A stretch of DNA of 64,000 bases from Streptomyces sp. NBC_01571 (GCF_026339875.1 NZ_JAPEPZ010000001.1:2232001-2296000); one strand, 5' to 3'; counted from the first letter of the stretch, positions 16,687 through 25,597 are shown. The notes: generated by a model from the sequence alone, not told the origin. A program made the numbers and translations.

Positions 16687-17136
16687 TCAGGCAGGGGTGA
16701 ACCGCAGATCGGGCCGCTCCCAGTCGACCTTCGGCGGTGCGGGAGCAACCGTCCCCACCCGGACGGCGCCCAGGCGTCGGTAGAACGCCACGGCCGGCGG
16801 ATGGGAGACCACCCCCACCCCGCGCAGTCCTGCCGCCCTGGCCTGTCCGAGCATGTGCTCGATGAGGAGCCGGCCGACACCCCTTCCCTGGACGTCATCC
16901 GCCACGAACGCCAGGTCCAGCTCCGGTGACTCCAGCACCAGCGCGTAGAAGCCCTGGAGCCGTCCGACCTCATCGATGGCCACAAAGACCTGGTGACGGG
17001 CGATGTAGTCGGCGGTGACCCGGTACCCGGGGATGATCGAGGCATACGGTCCCCGGTAGGCACCGGAGTCCTGGACCAGGCCGGTGGGGCGGTCCGCGTC
17101 CTGCGCAACGGCGCGCTTGATCGTCGTGGACTGCAT
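16687..17136 (-). CDS. GNAT-family N-acetyltransferase, last gene of the nik operon
   Basis: A 149-aa GNAT: VADDVQGRGVGRLLIEHML is the acetyl-CoA loop and PPAVAFYRRLGAVRVG the C-terminal motif. It starts 4 bp after the nikE stop on the same strand, so it is almost certainly co-transcribed with the nickel transporter. This is the second GNAT placed under a Nur-type operator in the element, which suggests that acetylation belongs to the nickel-starvation response (inference). Substrate unknown. Confidence 0.8.
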   Translation of the reverse strand: MQSTTIKRAVAQDADRPTGLVQDSGAYRGPYASIIPGYRVTADYIARHQVFVAIDEVGRLQGFYALVLESPELDLAFVADDVQGRGVGRLLIEHMLGQARAAGLRGVGVVSHPPAVAFYRRLGAVRVGTVAPAPPKVDWERPDLRFTPA

Positions 17137-17140
17137 CCGT

Positions 17141-17812
17141 CTACTCCCCGGCTTCCGCGGCGGTCAGTTTCTCCCAGTGGACGGTGCGGTCGCACCAGCG
17201 GTCCAGGAGCACCTGGTCGTGGCCGACGGCGAGTAGCCCGGCGCCGGTGGCGGTGCGGTACTCCTCGACGGCCGTCACCAGGGCGGCGGTGGTGGAGGCA
17301 TCCAGCATCGCGGTCATCTCGTCGCAGATCAGCCAGCGCGGACGCAGAACGAGAGCTCGGGCGAGGCAGGCGCGCTGGAGCTGGCCGTCGCTGACCTCGT
17401 GGGGCCGGCGTTCCAGGAGGTCGGGAGTGAGGCCGACGGCTGCGGCCAACTCGGCCGCGCGCTCGGGTATTTCCTCGCGGCGGCCGGTGGCGCGCAGGGG
17501 CTCGGCGATCACGTCGGTGAGCCGCAGCCGGGGATCGGCGGAGAGCCGGGGCTGCTGGAAGACGACGCCGATGGCGGTGCGCTGGACGCTCGGGGCTCGG
17601 TGACGCCAACGGCGGACGGGCTCGCCGCCGAGCATCACCGTGCCGGCGTCGGGCCGGTGCAACAGGGCCGCGACCCGGGCGAGGGTGGACTTGCCGCAGC
17701 CGCTGGGGCCCAGCAGGCCGACGGACTCACCGGGGGCAAGGGTCAGCGTGGCATCGCGGACGACGGGGCGATTCCTGTCGTATCCGGCGGTGATGGCCTG
17801 CAGTTCAAGCAC
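17141..17812 (-). CDS. nikE: Nickel/peptide ABC transporter ATP-binding protein (NikE-type)
   Basis: A 223-aa ABC ATPase with Walker A GPSGCGKST, the signature region VSDGQLQRACLARAL (LSGGQ variant VSDGQ), Walker B WLICDEMTAMLD and the H-loop VGHDQ. The start is GTG 17812 with GGAGGA upstream, overlapping the end of nikD by 8 bp. It powers uptake with NikBCD. The VSDGQ signature is a divergent form but such changes are known in this subfamily. Confidence 0.85.
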   Translation of the reverse strand: MLELQAITAGYDRNRPVVRDATLTLAPGESVGLLGPSGCGKSTLARVAALLHRPDAGTVMLGGEPVRRWRHRAPSVQRTAIGVVFQQPRLSADPRLRLTDVIAEPLRATGRREEIPERAAELAAAVGLTPDLLERRPHEVSDGQLQRACLARALVLRPRWLICDEMTAMLDASTTAALVTAVEEYRTATGAGLLAVGHDQVLLDRWCDRTVHWEKLTAAEAGE

Positions 17813-18770
17813 GGATGTCCTCCGGCACGTGCGGGTGGTGGCAGGCGACGCCGCCGGCCGTCGAGGGCAGCACGGCGCAGGCGTCGGTGGCCCGCTCGCA
17901 GCGGGGCGCGAAGGCGCAGCCGTCGGGGAGGGCACCGAGTTCTGGCGGCATGCCCGGGATCGGGCTGAAGGCGCGCTCAGGAAGGGCTTGGAGGAGGCCG
18001 CGGCTGTAAGGGTGGCGGGGGCCATGGGCGCCGAAGAAGGCTCTGGCGTCTGTGAGTTCGACGATCCGGCCCGCGTACATCACGGCCACACGGTCGGCGA
18101 TGCGCTCGGCGGCGGCCAGGTCGTGGGTGATCACAAGCAGGGCACGGTGGCCGGTGTCGACGTGACGGCGCAGTTCGTCCACGGTGTGGTCGACCAGGTC
18201 GCGGTCGAGGCCGGTGGTGGGCTCATCGGCCAGCAGCAGAGGCGTGTCGCCGACGAGGGCGAGAGCGGTGGCGGCCCGCTGGGCCAGGCCGCCGGAGAGT
18301 TCGTGCGGGTGGCGGTCGAGGTGGCTGGCAGGGAAGGCGGCGCGCTCCGCGGCAGCCTCGGCCGCGGCTCGTACGGCAGCCCGCCCGCGTATGCCGGTCA
18401 ACGCCCCGACCATTTCCTCCAGTTGGGAACGAACGGTGCGCACGGGGGTGAGATGGGCAGCAGGGCTCTGCGGGATGAGCCCGATCAGCCGGCCCCGTAC
18501 CCTCCGCGCCAGTGTCCGTTCGTCGGCGGCGAGCAGATCCAGGTCACCGAGAAGGGCCTCTCCCGCGGCCTGGGCGTTGGCGGGGAGCAGGCCGAGCAGG
18601 GCGGAGGCGAGGACCGACTTGCCGCAGCCGCTCTCGCCGATCAGCGCCAGACACTCGCCGGCCGCCACGTCGAAGTGCGCGTCGGTGACGGCGGCGATCC
18701 GCCGCCCACCCGGCATGAGGAAGCGCACAGACAGCCCGCGCACCGAAAGGACCGGGGTTCGGTCGGTCAC
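17805..18770 (-). CDS. nikD: Nickel/peptide ABC transporter ATP-binding protein (NikD-type)
   Basis: A 321-aa ABC ATPase of the oligopeptide/nickel group: Walker A GESGCGKS, signature LSGGLAQRAA, Walker B LLLADEPTTGLD, and the C-terminal oligopeptide-transporter extension with CAFAPRCERATDAC. The GTG start overlaps the nikC stop (GTGA). The operon order A-B-C-D-E is as in E. coli and S. coelicolor. Confidence 0.88.
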   Translation of the reverse strand: MTDRTPVLSVRGLSVRFLMPGGRRIAAVTDAHFDVAAGECLALIGESGCGKSVLASALLGLLPANAQAAGEALLGDLDLLAADERTLARRVRGRLIGLIPQSPAAHLTPVRTVRSQLEEMVGALTGIRGRAAVRAAAEAAAERAAFPASHLDRHPHELSGGLAQRAATALALVGDTPLLLADEPTTGLDRDLVDHTVDELRRHVDTGHRALLVITHDLAAAERIADRVAVMYAGRIVELTDARAFFGAHGPRHPYSRGLLQALPERAFSPIPGMPPELGALPDGCAFAPRCERATDACAVLPSTAGGVACHHPHVPEDIRA

Positions 18771-19672
18771 AGCACCAGCTCCGATCGGCGCCGGGGGTTG
18801 ATCAGCTCCCGCCAGGCTCCAGCGAGCCCGGCGATGGCGAGCGTGGGCACGATGATGAACAGCCCCGGGAAGAGGGTCGGCCACCACTGCCCAGCGAGCA
18901 GCGAGCCCCGCGCGCCCTGGATGAGGTTGCCGAGGCTGGCCAGGTGGGTGGGCAGGCCGAGCCCGAGGAAGGACAGCGCGGATTCGTGCCACATGGCGTG
19001 CGGCACCATCAGCACGGCGGCCAGCGCGGCCTGCGGCAGCACCGCGGGCAGCAGATGCCGGACCGCCACCCGCCACCGGGACGCACCCCCGGAAACCGCG
19101 GCGTCGATGTAGGGGCGCGAGCGCAGGGACAGCACCTCGGCGCGCACGATCCGGGCGGTCGACAGCCAGTGGGTGAGCGCGACCGACACCACCACCGGCC
19201 ACACCCCGGGCCGGAACATCGCCACGATGAAGATGCCCAGCAGCAGGTGCGGTACCGACGAGACCGTGTCGACGACTCGCATGAGAGCCCGGTCGGCCCA
19301 GCCGCCCAGCGCCCCGGCCGTCGCCCCGACGGCCGTGCCAATCACGGTCGCTGTGAATGCTGCCGCGACCCCGACCAGCAGGGACACCCGCAGACCGTAG
19401 ACACAGCGCAGGAGGAGGTCGCGGCCGAGGTCGTCGGTGCCGAAGGGATGCGACCAGCTCGGCGGCAGCAGCTTCGCGCCCAGGTCGACCGCCTGCTGGT
19501 CGAGCTGCACCAGCGGTGGCACGAGGAGTACGGCGAGGACGGTGACACCCACCAGGGCCGCCGAGATGCGGACCCGCAGCGTTCTGGTGGAGCGGCGGCT
19601 CGTGCCGTACGACCGCCAGACGGGCTCGGCCGTCGATCCACCTGTCACGTCACCAGTGGCTTCACATGTCAC
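18767..19672 (-). CDS. nikC: Nickel/peptide ABC transporter permease (NikC-type)
   Basis: A 301-aa inner-membrane permease with the OppC/NikC layout: an N-terminal membrane segment, the PFGTDDLGRDLLLR motif after it, and the EAA-like loop AAVSGGASRWRVAVRHLLPA. Five to six hydrophobic helices. Its GTG start overlaps the nikB stop by 11 bp. Confidence 0.88.
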   Translation of the reverse strand: MTCEATGDVTGGSTAEPVWRSYGTSRRSTRTLRVRISAALVGVTVLAVLLVPPLVQLDQQAVDLGAKLLPPSWSHPFGTDDLGRDLLLRCVYGLRVSLLVGVAAAFTATVIGTAVGATAGALGGWADRALMRVVDTVSSVPHLLLGIFIVAMFRPGVWPVVVSVALTHWLSTARIVRAEVLSLRSRPYIDAAVSGGASRWRVAVRHLLPAVLPQAALAAVLMVPHAMWHESALSFLGLGLPTHLASLGNLIQGARGSLLAGQWWPTLFPGLFIIVPTLAIAGLAGAWRELINPRRRSELVL

Positions 19673-20669
19673 TGAACTTCACCCTCGGGTCGAACAGGCC
19701 GTAGAGCAGGTCGGCAAGGAGATTGCCGAGAAGCACCGCGGCGGTGGCCAGAGTCGTCAGGGCGGCGAGCAGCGGGAAGTCGACGGCGGTGGCCGCCTCC
19801 ACGGTGGCCGCCGCGATGCCGGGCCAGCTGAAGACGCTCTCCACCAGCAGCGCGCCGGTGATCAGTTCGGGCACCCTCGAGCCGACCAGGGTGAGAACCG
19901 GCAGCAGCCCGGAGCGCAGGGCATGGTCGAGCAGGACAGTGCGTTCGCTCAACCCTCGCGCGCGGGCGCCGCGTACGGGGTCCTCGGCGAGCGCGTCGCC
20001 GACACCCTGGCGGACGTACAAGGTGAACCAGGGCAGCTGGGAGACGGCGAGCACCCCGGCCGGCAGCACGAGGTGACTCGCCACCTGACCGAAGGTGACC
20101 TGCTCGCTCGCGGTGTCGGTGAGGCCGCCGGCCGGGAGGACGCCGAGTTGGAGGGCGAACAGCCAGACGGCCAGCAGGGCAAGCCAGAAGACGGGCGCCG
20201 CCTCCAACGAGTAGGCCAGCGACGTCACGGCACGGTCGAGCACCGATCCCGGGCGCCGGGCCGCCAGCACACCCAGCACCGTGCCCGTCAGTACGGCCAC
20301 CACGAACGCCACCGCGCACAACAGGCTGGACCAGAGGAGGCGTTCGCCGATGATCTGGGCGACCGGCTGCCGCAGCACGCTGGACTGCCCGAGATCACCC
20401 GTGATGGCTGCGGTCAGCCAGTTCCACCAGCGAGAGGTGAACGGCTGGTCCACGCCCAGGTTCTCCCGCAGCCGCGCCAGCGTCTCGGCGTCGGCTCCGA
20501 GCGCGGCCGTGCCGGCGTACGCCTTGACCGGGTCGAAGGGGGAGGCGGCGGCGATCGCGAAGACGCCGAAGGTGACGACGAGCAGGATCGGGGCGGCGAA
20601 CAGCAGCCGTCGCCCCGCCAGCCGCGCCATCGCGCCCCAGGGCAGAGATCTTCCGGGAGCGGAGGTCAC
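19662..20669 (-). CDS. nikB: Nickel/peptide ABC transporter permease (NikB-type)
   Basis: A 335-aa permease of the OppB/NikB family: RRLLFAAPILLVVTFGVFAI at the N-terminus, then LRENLGVDQPFTSRWWNWL and the EAA loop DPVRGARARGLSERTVLLDHALR. The GTG at 20669 overlaps the nikA stop (GTGA) and is preferred to the longer in-frame start. Confidence 0.88.
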   Translation of the reverse strand: MTSAPGRSLPWGAMARLAGRRLLFAAPILLVVTFGVFAIAAASPFDPVKAYAGTAALGADAETLARLRENLGVDQPFTSRWWNWLTAAITGDLGQSSVLRQPVAQIIGERLLWSSLLCAVAFVVAVLTGTVLGVLAARRPGSVLDRAVTSLAYSLEAAPVFWLALLAVWLFALQLGVLPAGGLTDTASEQVTFGQVASHLVLPAGVLAVSQLPWFTLYVRQGVGDALAEDPVRGARARGLSERTVLLDHALRSGLLPVLTLVGSRVPELITGALLVESVFSWPGIAAATVEAATAVDFPLLAALTTLATAAVLLGNLLADLLYGLFDPRVKFSDM

Positions 20670-22252
20670 TTCTTCGGCTGCCAGGCTTCGAGGTTCCACC
20701 ACGGGCCGGACGCGAAGCCGTGCTCGTGCGGCTCGACCTGCGTGGTCAGACCGGTCCAGCGGTCGGCGAGGACGTAGACGTGGTCGATGTGGGTGAGGAA
20801 GGTGTAGCCGGGGTTCTTCACCAGTTCGCGCTGGAGACTGTCGTAGGCGGTCTTCCGGGTCGCCTGGTCCGAGCTGCGACGGCCGGTGTCGAGCGCCTTG
20901 TCCACGACCGGATCGTCGTAGCGGGCCATGTTGTTGAAGCCGTCGCCGGCGAGGGAGGAGTGCAGGAGGGTGTAGAGGCCGTAGTCGGGGTCGCCGTTGC
21001 TGCCGAAGCCGGCAAGCACGGCATCGTCCTTCATCCGCGGCTCGATGACCTCCCAGGTGGCGCTCTCCACCTTCACCTCGATGCCGGCCTTCTTGGCGTC
21101 GGAGGCGTAGGCGAGGGCGTGGTCCTGGCGGACCTTGTCGCCGGAGGGGTAGAGCAGGGTGAAGGAAGCGCGCTGTCCCCTCTTCGCGCGGATACCGCCG
21201 TCACCCGCCTTCCATCCGGCCTCGTCCAGGATCCGCTTCGCCTTGGCGAGGTCCTGCTCGCGCTCGATGCCCTTGGCGAACCACGGGTCGTCGACGGGCA
21301 GTGGACCATACGCGGGGCGTCCTGCGCCGTCGAGGATCTTGTCGACCATGGCCTGCCGGTCCACAGCGGCGTCCAGGGCCTGGCGGATCGCACGGTCTGC
21401 GGTGACCTTGTTCTCCTGGGGGAGGGTGACCGTGCGGAAGTCGTAGGTCTTCGCGTCGTACGTCTTCCTCGCCTTGTCGTTCTTGAAGGTGGCGGCGAGG
21501 TTGGGCGGGAGGATTGCGCCGTCGAGGTCGCCGGAGCGCAGCCGGGTGGCGCGTACGTCGTCGTCCTCGATGACCGCCATCGTCACCTTCTTCACCTTCG
21601 GCGCGCCGCCCCAGTAGTCGGGGTTGGCCTTGAAGGTGAGCTTCTCGCCCTTGCTCCAGGAGGCGAGGACGTACGGCCCTGTGCCGACCGGCTTGGTGTT
21701 GAAGGAGCCGGTGTTGGGGTCCTGCTTGCCCGCGATGTGCTCGGGGACGATGGGCAGGACCGTGCGGCCGGCGAAGGGGGCGTAGGGGTACTTGAGGGTG
21801 AAGACCACCTTGTTGCCGCCGTCCGCCCGCACGTCCTTGATGGCGTCCAGCTCGCTGCGGTTGGTGTTGTTGGTCTTCGCGTCGAGGATCGTGTCGTATG
21901 TGAAGAGGACGTCGGCGGAGGTCAGCGGCTCGCCGTCGCTGAACTCCACGCCGTCGCGCAGGGTGTAGGTGTAGGTGAGGCCGTCGGCGGCGACCTCGGG
22001 CAGCGCCTTCGCCAGTGCCGGTCTCAGCTTGAGGTCGGCGTCCCGGGCGAGCAGGCCGTCGAAGATCTTCGAGTTGCCGTCCTTGCCGTAGCCGAGCAGC
22101 GGACTAAGCGTGTCCGGCTCGGATGCCACCCCGATCACGACGGAGTCGGCCGTATTACCGCTGCCCGTGCTGTTTCCGGGGGCCGAGCAGGCGGCGACAC
22201 CCGTGAGTATCGCCGCCGTGGCGGCGGCTGTCCGTATCCGTCGGACCGTCAT
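20666..22252 (-). CDS. nikA: Nickel-type ABC transporter substrate-binding lipoprotein
   Basis: A 528-aa SBP family 5 protein with a lipoprotein signal peptide ending in LTGVAACSA, then SVVIGVASEPDTLSPLLGYG and PVGTGPYVLASWSKGEKLTF. It would bind nickel, probably as a chelate such as Ni-(His)2, at the cell surface and deliver it to NikBC. The ATG at 22252 has GAGG six bases upstream; the earlier GTG at 22261 overlaps that site. It heads the nikABCDE-GNAT operon and is preceded by a Nur-type operator. Peptide transport cannot be excluded from sequence alone; the operator favours nickel. Confidence 0.85.
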   Translation of the reverse strand: MTVRRIRTAAATAAILTGVAACSAPGNSTGSGNTADSVVIGVASEPDTLSPLLGYGKDGNSKIFDGLLARDADLKLRPALAKALPEVAADGLTYTYTLRDGVEFSDGEPLTSADVLFTYDTILDAKTNNTNRSELDAIKDVRADGGNKVVFTLKYPYAPFAGRTVLPIVPEHIAGKQDPNTGSFNTKPVGTGPYVLASWSKGEKLTFKANPDYWGGAPKVKKVTMAVIEDDDVRATRLRSGDLDGAILPPNLAATFKNDKARKTYDAKTYDFRTVTLPQENKVTADRAIRQALDAAVDRQAMVDKILDGAGRPAYGPLPVDDPWFAKGIEREQDLAKAKRILDEAGWKAGDGGIRAKRGQRASFTLLYPSGDKVRQDHALAYASDAKKAGIEVKVESATWEVIEPRMKDDAVLAGFGSNGDPDYGLYTLLHSSLAGDGFNNMARYDDPVVDKALDTGRRSSDQATRKTAYDSLQRELVKNPGYTFLTHIDHVYVLADRWTGLTTQVEPHEHGFASGPWWNLEAWQPKK

Positions 22253-22261
22253 GGACCTCAC

Positions 22262-22309
22262 ACCCTTATTGATGATCTAAAGCTGTTGCATGTTAGTCGC
22301 AATAAGGGT
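22262..22309. repeat. Perfect 10-bp inverted repeat enclosing the nikA operator
   Basis: ACCCTTATTG (22262-22271) and CAATAAGGGT (22300-22309) are exact inverted copies 28 bp apart. The right arm overlaps the last bases of the Nur-type site at 22286-22302. It could be a second operator for a dimer-of-dimers or an RNA hairpin that ends metE transcription 37 bp downstream of its stop. Confidence 0.55.
22286..22302 (-). promoter_or_regulatory. Nur-type operator, nikABCDE
   Basis: Read on the forward strand it is TTGCAT-GTTAG-TCGCAA, again the palindrome with a TCGCAA half. It lies 33 bp before nikA. In S. coelicolor the nik cluster is a known Nur target. Confidence 0.7.
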
Positions 22310-22345
22310 TACCCGCGCCGGTCGGCGGACAGTCCGCCGCGTGCG

Positions 22346-24664
22346 TCACTCTGTGGACAGCTCGGCGCGCACCTCCCGGGCCGCAGCGACCAGGTGCTCC
22401 AGGGAGGCGCGGACCTCGGGCCAGCCGCGGGTCTTCAGACCACAGTCGGGGTTAACCCACAGGCGCTCGGCGGGAATGGCCTTGAGGCCGGTGCGCAGCA
22501 GGTCGGCGGCCTCCGCGACGCTCGGCACCCGCGGGGAGTGGATGTCGTACACGCCCGGCCCGGCCTCGCGCGGGTAGCCGTGCGCCGCCAGCTCCCGGGC
22601 GACCTGCATGTGGGAGCGGGCGGCTTCCAGGCTGATGACGTCGGCGTCGAGGTCGTCGATGGCCTGGACGATGTCGCCGAACTCGGCGTAGCACATATGG
22701 GTGTGGATCTGCGTGTCCGGCCGCACGACGCTGGTGGTGAGCCGGAACGCGTCCGTGGCCCAGGCGAGGTAGTCCGGGCGGTCGGCGGCCCGCAGCGGCA
22801 GGGTCTCGCGCAGTGCCGGTTCGTCGACCTGGATGACCGAAGTCCCGGCTGTCTCAAGGTCGTTCACCTCGTCGCGCAGGGCGAGGGCGACCTGGCGGGC
22901 CGTGTCGGCGAGGGGCTGGTCGTCGCGGACGAAGGACCAGGCGAGCATGGTGACCGGCCCGGTCAGCATGCCCTTGACCGGGCGGGAGGTGAGGGACTGG
23001 GCGTACGTCGTCCAGCGCACGGTCATCGGTTCGGGGCGGGAGATGTCGCCGGCCAGGATCGGCGGGCGGACGTAGCGGGTGCCGTAGGACTGGACCCAGC
23101 CGTGCTGCGTGGTGAGGTAGCCGGTGAGCTGCTCGGCGAAGTACTGGACCATGTCGTTGCGTTCGGGCTCGCCGTGCACCAGGACGTCGATGCCGGTCTT
23201 CTCCTGGAAGGAGACGACCTCCTGGATCTCGGCCTTGACGCGCTCCTCGTATCCGGTGCTGTCGATTCGCCCGGTGCGCAGGTCGGCGCGGGCGAGGCGC
23301 AGTTCGTCGGTCTGCGGGAACGAGCCGATGGTCGTCGTCGGCAGCAACGGCAGTCGGAGATGGGCGCGTTGGGCGGCGGCGCGCTGGCGGTACGGGTAGG
23401 AGCGGCGGGCGTCGAAAGCTGTGACGGCCGCGGCGCGGGCGCGCACGGCGGGGTCGCGGGTGATCGGTGAACTGGCCCGGGAGGCCAGGTCGGCGCGGTT
23501 GGCGGCCAGTTCGGCCGTGATGGTGCCGGTGCCCTGGGCGAGACCCTTGGCGAGGGTGACGATCTCGGTGGTCTTCTGCCGGGCGAAGGCCAGCCAGCGC
23601 CGGATCTGCGGCTCGATGTCGCGCTCGGCGGACGCGTCGAGAGGGACGTGGAGGAGCGAGCAGGAGGCGGCGACGTCGACCCGGTCGGCGAGCCCGAGGA
23701 GCGTGCCGAGGGTGGACAGGGACTTCGCCAGGTCGTTGATCCAGATGTTGCGGCCGTTGACGACCCCAGCGATCAGCCGCTTGCCGGGCAGTCCGCCGAC
23801 GGCGGCCAGGGCGTCCAGGCTGGCCGCGGCGGCCTCCGTGAAGTCCAGGGCCAGTCCTTCGACGGGGGCCTTGGCGAGCACGGGCAGGGCGTCGCCGAGG
23901 CGGTCGAAGTAGGAGGCGACCAGGAGCTTCGGGCGGTCGGGGAGGGCGCCGAGGTCGCGGTAGGCGCGGGAAGCGGCGTTCAGCTCGGCCGGGGTGCGGT
24001 CCTCGACCAGGACGGGCTCGTCCAGCTGCACCCACTCCGCGCCCGCCGCGCGCAGGTCCGCGAGGACCTCGGCGTACACCGGGAGCAGCCGGTCCAGGAG
24101 GGTGAGCGGGTCGAAACCGGCCGGGGCGTCGGAGGCGGGCTTGGCGAGCAGCAGGTAGGTGACCGGGCCGACGAGGACGGGCCGGGCGGCGAGCCCCAGC
24201 GCCAGGGCTTCCCTCAGCTCACCGACCTGCTTCGCCGAGTCGGCCGCGAACACCGTGTCCGGGCCCAGCTCCGGCACGAGGTAGTGGTAGTTGGTGTCGA
24301 ACCACTTCGTCATCTCCAGCGGCGCGGTGTCCTGGGTGCCGCGGGCCATGGCGAAATACCCGTCGAGGGCATCGGCGTCGACGGCGGCGCGGTGCCGCGC
24401 GGGGATCGCGCCGACCATGACGCTGGTGTCGAGGACGTGGTCGTAGTACGAGAAGTCACCGGTCGGGACCTCGTGGACGCCGGCGTCGGCCAGATGCCGC
24501 CAGTTGGCGCGGCGGATGCCGGCGGCGATCTCCTGGAGGGCGTCGGCACTGACGCGGCCCTTCCAGTAGCCCTCGATCGCCTTCTTCAGTTCCCGGTTCG
24601 GCCCCTGCCGGGGGTAACCGTGGACGGTGGCCCGTACTGCCGCGGCTGCGGACTTGGCTGTCAC
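22346..24664 (-). CDS. metE: Cobalamin-independent methionine synthase
   Basis: A 772-aa MetE: transfers the methyl group of 5-methyltetrahydropteroyl-triglutamate to homocysteine without B12. It starts at GTG 24664 with GGAGAG upstream and begins TAKSAAAAVRATVHGYPRQG, as other MetE proteins do. The zinc ligands are in HTHMCYAEF and NPDCGLKTRGW. Both halves of the protein are complete. It replaces the B12-dependent MetH and so removes a cobalt requirement; a cobalamin riboswitch precedes it. It is the cargo gene nearest the recombinase end. Confidence 0.95.
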   Translation of the reverse strand: MTAKSAAAAVRATVHGYPRQGPNRELKKAIEGYWKGRVSADALQEIAAGIRRANWRHLADAGVHEVPTGDFSYYDHVLDTSVMVGAIPARHRAAVDADALDGYFAMARGTQDTAPLEMTKWFDTNYHYLVPELGPDTVFAADSAKQVGELREALALGLAARPVLVGPVTYLLLAKPASDAPAGFDPLTLLDRLLPVYAEVLADLRAAGAEWVQLDEPVLVEDRTPAELNAASRAYRDLGALPDRPKLLVASYFDRLGDALPVLAKAPVEGLALDFTEAAAASLDALAAVGGLPGKRLIAGVVNGRNIWINDLAKSLSTLGTLLGLADRVDVAASCSLLHVPLDASAERDIEPQIRRWLAFARQKTTEIVTLAKGLAQGTGTITAELAANRADLASRASSPITRDPAVRARAAAVTAFDARRSYPYRQRAAAQRAHLRLPLLPTTTIGSFPQTDELRLARADLRTGRIDSTGYEERVKAEIQEVVSFQEKTGIDVLVHGEPERNDMVQYFAEQLTGYLTTQHGWVQSYGTRYVRPPILAGDISRPEPMTVRWTTYAQSLTSRPVKGMLTGPVTMLAWSFVRDDQPLADTARQVALALRDEVNDLETAGTSVIQVDEPALRETLPLRAADRPDYLAWATDAFRLTTSVVRPDTQIHTHMCYAEFGDIVQAIDDLDADVISLEAARSHMQVARELAAHGYPREAGPGVYDIHSPRVPSVAEAADLLRTGLKAIPAERLWVNPDCGLKTRGWPEVRASLEHLVAAAREVRAELSTE

Positions 24665-24819
24665 GAAACTCTCCTTCGCGAGCTCTGGACGAGAGCGACC
24701 CCGGAGGGTGCGCAGACGCGAAGGGACGACAGACCGGACGAGCCACGACACGCGTGCCCGCCGGATATGTACGCCGACCCGCCCACGAGGTCACCGGGAT
24801 CTCCGCGCACGGCCGTCCG

Positions 24820-25045
24820 CGCGCGGGCAGCGGCAGGTCTTCGGACTCACGGGCACGCCTCGTTCTTCTCCGAGGCACCTACTGGCCGTCGCTTCCCGGG
24901 CCCGTCGCTTCCAGGCCCAGTGCGTATGACGGCGGTCGTTCCCGCTCACCGCTGCGGGGCAGTCCCGGATTCCCACCGGGTTCCCTCTTACGACGCGCCT
25001 GCCTGGCGGGCAGGGCGAACCAGCTGCACGGTCAGCGTACACACC
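24820..25045 (-). promoter_or_regulatory. Cobalamin riboswitch of metE
   Basis: On the minus strand the hallmark segments occur in order: CCGGTGGGAATCCGGGACTG with CCCCGCAGCGGTGA (region 24945-24985), and the B12 box GTGAGTCCGAAGACCTGCC (24832-24850). This matches the consensus of the adenosylcobalamin riboswitch. It lies about 165 bp upstream of the metE start, as in other Streptomyces, and should shut off metE when B12 is present. Confidence 0.9.
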
Positions 25046-25098
25046 GGACCGAGGGGGCGGGCGACCGTGGGAGCACCGTCGCCCGCGCCGAGATGGCC

Positions 25099-25596
25099 TC
25101 AACTGCAGGACCCGTACGGCGCGGTGCCGCTGGCAGGGGTGTGGAGGCTGCGGACGGTGCCGTCAGCGGCGAGCTGCGTGCGCAGCCGCTGGATCTCCTC
25201 GTGCTGGGCGGCCAGCCGGGAGATCGCCAGGGTCTGGAACTCGGTCAGCTCTGCGATCTTCTCGTCGCGCCTGGTGAGCCGTTCCCTCAACTCGGCGTTG
25301 CGCGTCCTGAGGCGTTCGATCTGCGCAGTGCGGGGGTCGACGATCTCTCCGGCGTCCTGGAGCTGCTTCACCCGCCGCTCGAACTCCTCGGCGAGATGCT
25401 GGTAGGCACCGGGCCGGGGGGAGTTGTCGCGGTTCCTCCTGGGATAGAAGCCGGTCCGGGCGACGCCGGCCAGCGCGGCGAGGGTCTTGAGATCGGCCTT
25501 GCCACCGGGCGGGAGGTTCCCGCTCAGGATCTGGTCCATCGCCGTGCGGATCGCGGCCTCGTTGCGGTCCTTGTCGTCCTCGGTGAGCCGTGCCAT
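25099..25596 (-). CDS. TnpC-like accessory protein of Tn554-type transposons (DUF6262-like)
   Basis: A 165-aa protein: an N-terminal helix-turn-helix-like part (IRTAMDQILSGNLPPGGKADLKT, LAALAGVARTGFY) and a long coiled coil from about residue 85 (RTAQIERLRTRNAELRERL...). Such proteins follow the two integrase genes in Streptomyces Tn554-like elements and are thought to modulate recombination. It starts one base after the stop of a TnpB-like fragment. Here it is a remnant of an element different from the recombinase trio at 32-37 kb, which has no TnpC. Confidence 0.7.
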   Translation of the reverse strand: MARLTEDDKDRNEAAIRTAMDQILSGNLPPGGKADLKTLAALAGVARTGFYPRRNRDNSPRPGAYQHLAEEFERRVKQLQDAGEIVDPRTAQIERLRTRNAELRERLTRRDEKIAELTEFQTLAISRLAAQHEEIQRLRTQLAADGTVRSLHTPASGTAPYGSCS

Positions 25597-25597
25597 C

